Source of the DNA: an uncultured Collinsella sp.
Lineage (GTDB): Bacteria; Actinomycetota; Coriobacteriia; Coriobacteriales; Coriobacteriaceae
NCBI GenBank assembly: GCA_900556285.1
Contig: USOF01000055.1
Coordinates: 1-6,982, forward strand
Reading direction: 5' to 3'
Length of the DNA stretch: 6,982 bases
A program made the translations under genes and the position numbers. Shown piece after piece: positions 5,866 through 6,982 of the stretch (its first letter is position 1; the number at the start of each line of letters is the position of its first letter). The notes under the pieces were generated by a model. It worked only from the letters and a program-made list of their open reading frames with translations. It made no database searches and was not told the origin of the DNA.

Positions 5866-6914
5866 CTGTCGAGAAGAAGGATATCGATTGGGGTAGCCTC
5901 GGCTTTGGCTACATGAAGACCGATTACAGCTACGAGGCCCATTGGAAGGACGGCGAGTGGGACGAGGGCGGCCTGACCACCGACCACACCCTGCATGTCT
6001 CCGAGTGCGGCGGCATCTTCCATTACTGCCAGGAGGTCTTTGAGGGCCTGAAGGCCTACACCGCCGAGGACGGCAGCATCGTCTGCTTCCGTCCCGACAT
6101 GAACGCCGAGCGCATGTATAACTCTGCGCAGCGCCTCGAGATGCCCCCGTTCCCCAAGGACAAGTTCGTTGAGGCCGTCAAGCAGGTCGTTTCTGCCAAC
6201 GCCGCCTGGGTTCCGCCCTTCGGCTCCGGCGCGACCCTGTACGTGCGTCCGTTTATGATCGGCTCCGGTGACGTGATCGGCGTGGCTCCCGCTCCTGAGT
6301 ACACGTTCCGCATTCTCGTGACCCCGGTCGGTCCGTACTTTAAGGGCGGCCTCAAGCCCGTCAAGCTGCGCGTTTCCGAGTATGACCGTGCTGCACCGCA
6401 CGGCACCGGCAACATCAAGGCCGGCCTGAACTACGCCATGTCCCTTAAGCCCACGATGGAGGCCCATCGCGAGGGCTATGCCGAGAACCTGTATCTCGAC
6501 TCCGAGTCCCGCACCTATGTCGAGGAGACCGGTGGCGCCAACGTCCTGTTCGTGAAGGAGGACGGCACCCTCGTCGTTCCTCAGTCGCACACTGACTCCA
6601 TCCTGCCCTCTATCACCCGTCGTTCGCTCGTTCAGGTTGCTCAGGACCTGGGCATGACCGTTGACCAGCGTCCCGTCGAGTGGGCCGAGGTCAAGGCCGG
6701 TACCTTTGTCGAGTGCGGCCTGTGCGGTACCGCTGCCGTCATCTCCCCGGTTGGCGAGATCGACAACAAGGTTTACGGCGCCGACGAGACCGTGACCTTC
6801 CCGGCTGGCTACACCGAGATCGGTCCTGTGATGAAGAAGCTCCGCGAGACCCTGACTGGTATCCAGTCTGGTGCTGTTGAGGATAAGCACAACTGGGTTT
6901 ACACCGTCGCGTAA
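5862..6914 (+). CDS. ilvE: Branched-chain amino acid aminotransferase (class IV, PLP-dependent)
   Basis: The enzyme moves the amino group between glutamate and the 2-oxo acids of leucine, isoleucine and valine, the last step of their synthesis and the first of their breakdown; it is cytoplasmic. The 350-residue protein is of the longer BCAT type shared with eukaryotes (BCAT2-like), not the shorter E. coli IlvE type of about 309. Visible motifs are the start GFGYMKTDYSY (14-24), QEVFEGLKAY (57-66) and FRPDMNAERM (76-85). Then come YVRPFMIGSG (127-136), GTGNIKAGLNYA with the presumed PLP lysine K186, YVEETGGANVLFV (219-231) and the phosphate-binding region CGLCGTAAVISPVG (285-298). It has its own promoter and leader. 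Codon choice is strongly biased to C-ending codons (ACC, GTC, CTC, TCC), more than in the ABC genes, which suggests high expression. The stop is 21 genomic bases from the adapter, so no terminator is seen. Confidence 0.97.
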   Translation: MTVEKKDIDWGSLGFGYMKTDYSYEAHWKDGEWDEGGLTTDHTLHVSECGGIFHYCQEVFEGLKAYTAEDGSIVCFRPDMNAERMYNSAQRLEMPPFPKDKFVEAVKQVVSANAAWVPPFGSGATLYVRPFMIGSGDVIGVAPAPEYTFRILVTPVGPYFKGGLKPVKLRVSEYDRAAPHGTGNIKAGLNYAMSLKPTMEAHREGYAENLYLDSESRTYVEETGGANVLFVKEDGTLVVPQSHTDSILPSITRRSLVQVAQDLGMTVDQRPVEWAEVKAGTFVECGLCGTAAVISPVGEIDNKVYGADETVTFPAGYTEIGPVMKKLRETLTGIQSGAVEDKHNWVYTVA

Positions 6915-6935
6915 GCTGTCTTAGCTGTCCGGCCC

Positions 6936-6982
6936 CTGTCTCTTATACACATCTCCGAGCCCACGAGACTCCTGAGCATCTC
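6936..6982. other. Nextera/Tn5 library adapter (i7 side), non-genomic
   Basis: Bases 6936-6954 are the Tn5 mosaic end (CTGTCTCTTATACACATCT). Bases 6955-6969 are the complement of the Nextera read-2 adapter. Bases 6970-6977 are the N704 index (TCCTGAGC), and the last five bases begin the P7 oligonucleotide. The stretch is the exact reverse complement of 4-50. Genomic sequence ends at 6935. Confidence 0.98.

Noticed and set aside
4..6982. A composite transposon or integrated Tn5-type element bounded by 47-bp inverted repeats
   Set aside because: The repeats include an Illumina index and P7 sequence, no transposase lies between them, and the enclosed genes are ordinary chromosomal ones.

Overview
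The genomic part of this window (51-6935) is high-GC bacterial chromosome carrying five complete genes. The two ends (1-50 and 6936-6982) are not biological: they are Illumina Nextera (Tn5) library adapter with the same i7 index, in inverted orientation, left on the contig. The GC-rich coding style, GTG starts behind strong Shine-Dalgarno sequences, the paired ABC exporter genes and an intergenic repeat resembling those I associate with gut Coriobacteriia suggest an actinobacterium such as Collinsella. That assignment is an inference, not a database match.

Layout. A tandem pair of plus-strand genes (139-1875 and 1877-3883, one base apart) encodes the two halves of a heterodimeric type IV ABC exporter with one degenerate and one canonical ATP site. 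A short palindromic repeat (3884-3913) and a strong bidirectional hairpin terminator (3916-3960) follow. They separate the exporter from the convergent minus-strand cysE (3998-4702), the serine O-acetyltransferase that starts cysteine synthesis. A 223-base divergent region holds the probable promoters of cysE and of a plus-strand DedA-family membrane protein (4926-5573), which ends at its own terminator (5602-5640). A promoter-bearing leader of about 150 bases precedes ilvE (5862-6914), a branched-chain amino acid aminotransferase. Its stop codon lies 21 bases before the adapter.

The genes form four separate transcription units: the exporter pair, cysE, dedA and ilvE. They look like ordinary chromosomal housekeeping and transport genes with no shared pathway beyond amino acid metabolism for cysE and ilvE. 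I see no phage, transposase, CRISPR array, tRNA or rRNA gene, and no convincing new multi-gene system. The more interesting points are local: the adapter artefact that imitates a transposon, the acidic N-terminal extension of the second exporter subunit, a CysE lacking the usual C-terminal isoleucine, the dispersed-type palindrome, and the ilvE leader with a possible leaderless upstream ORF.
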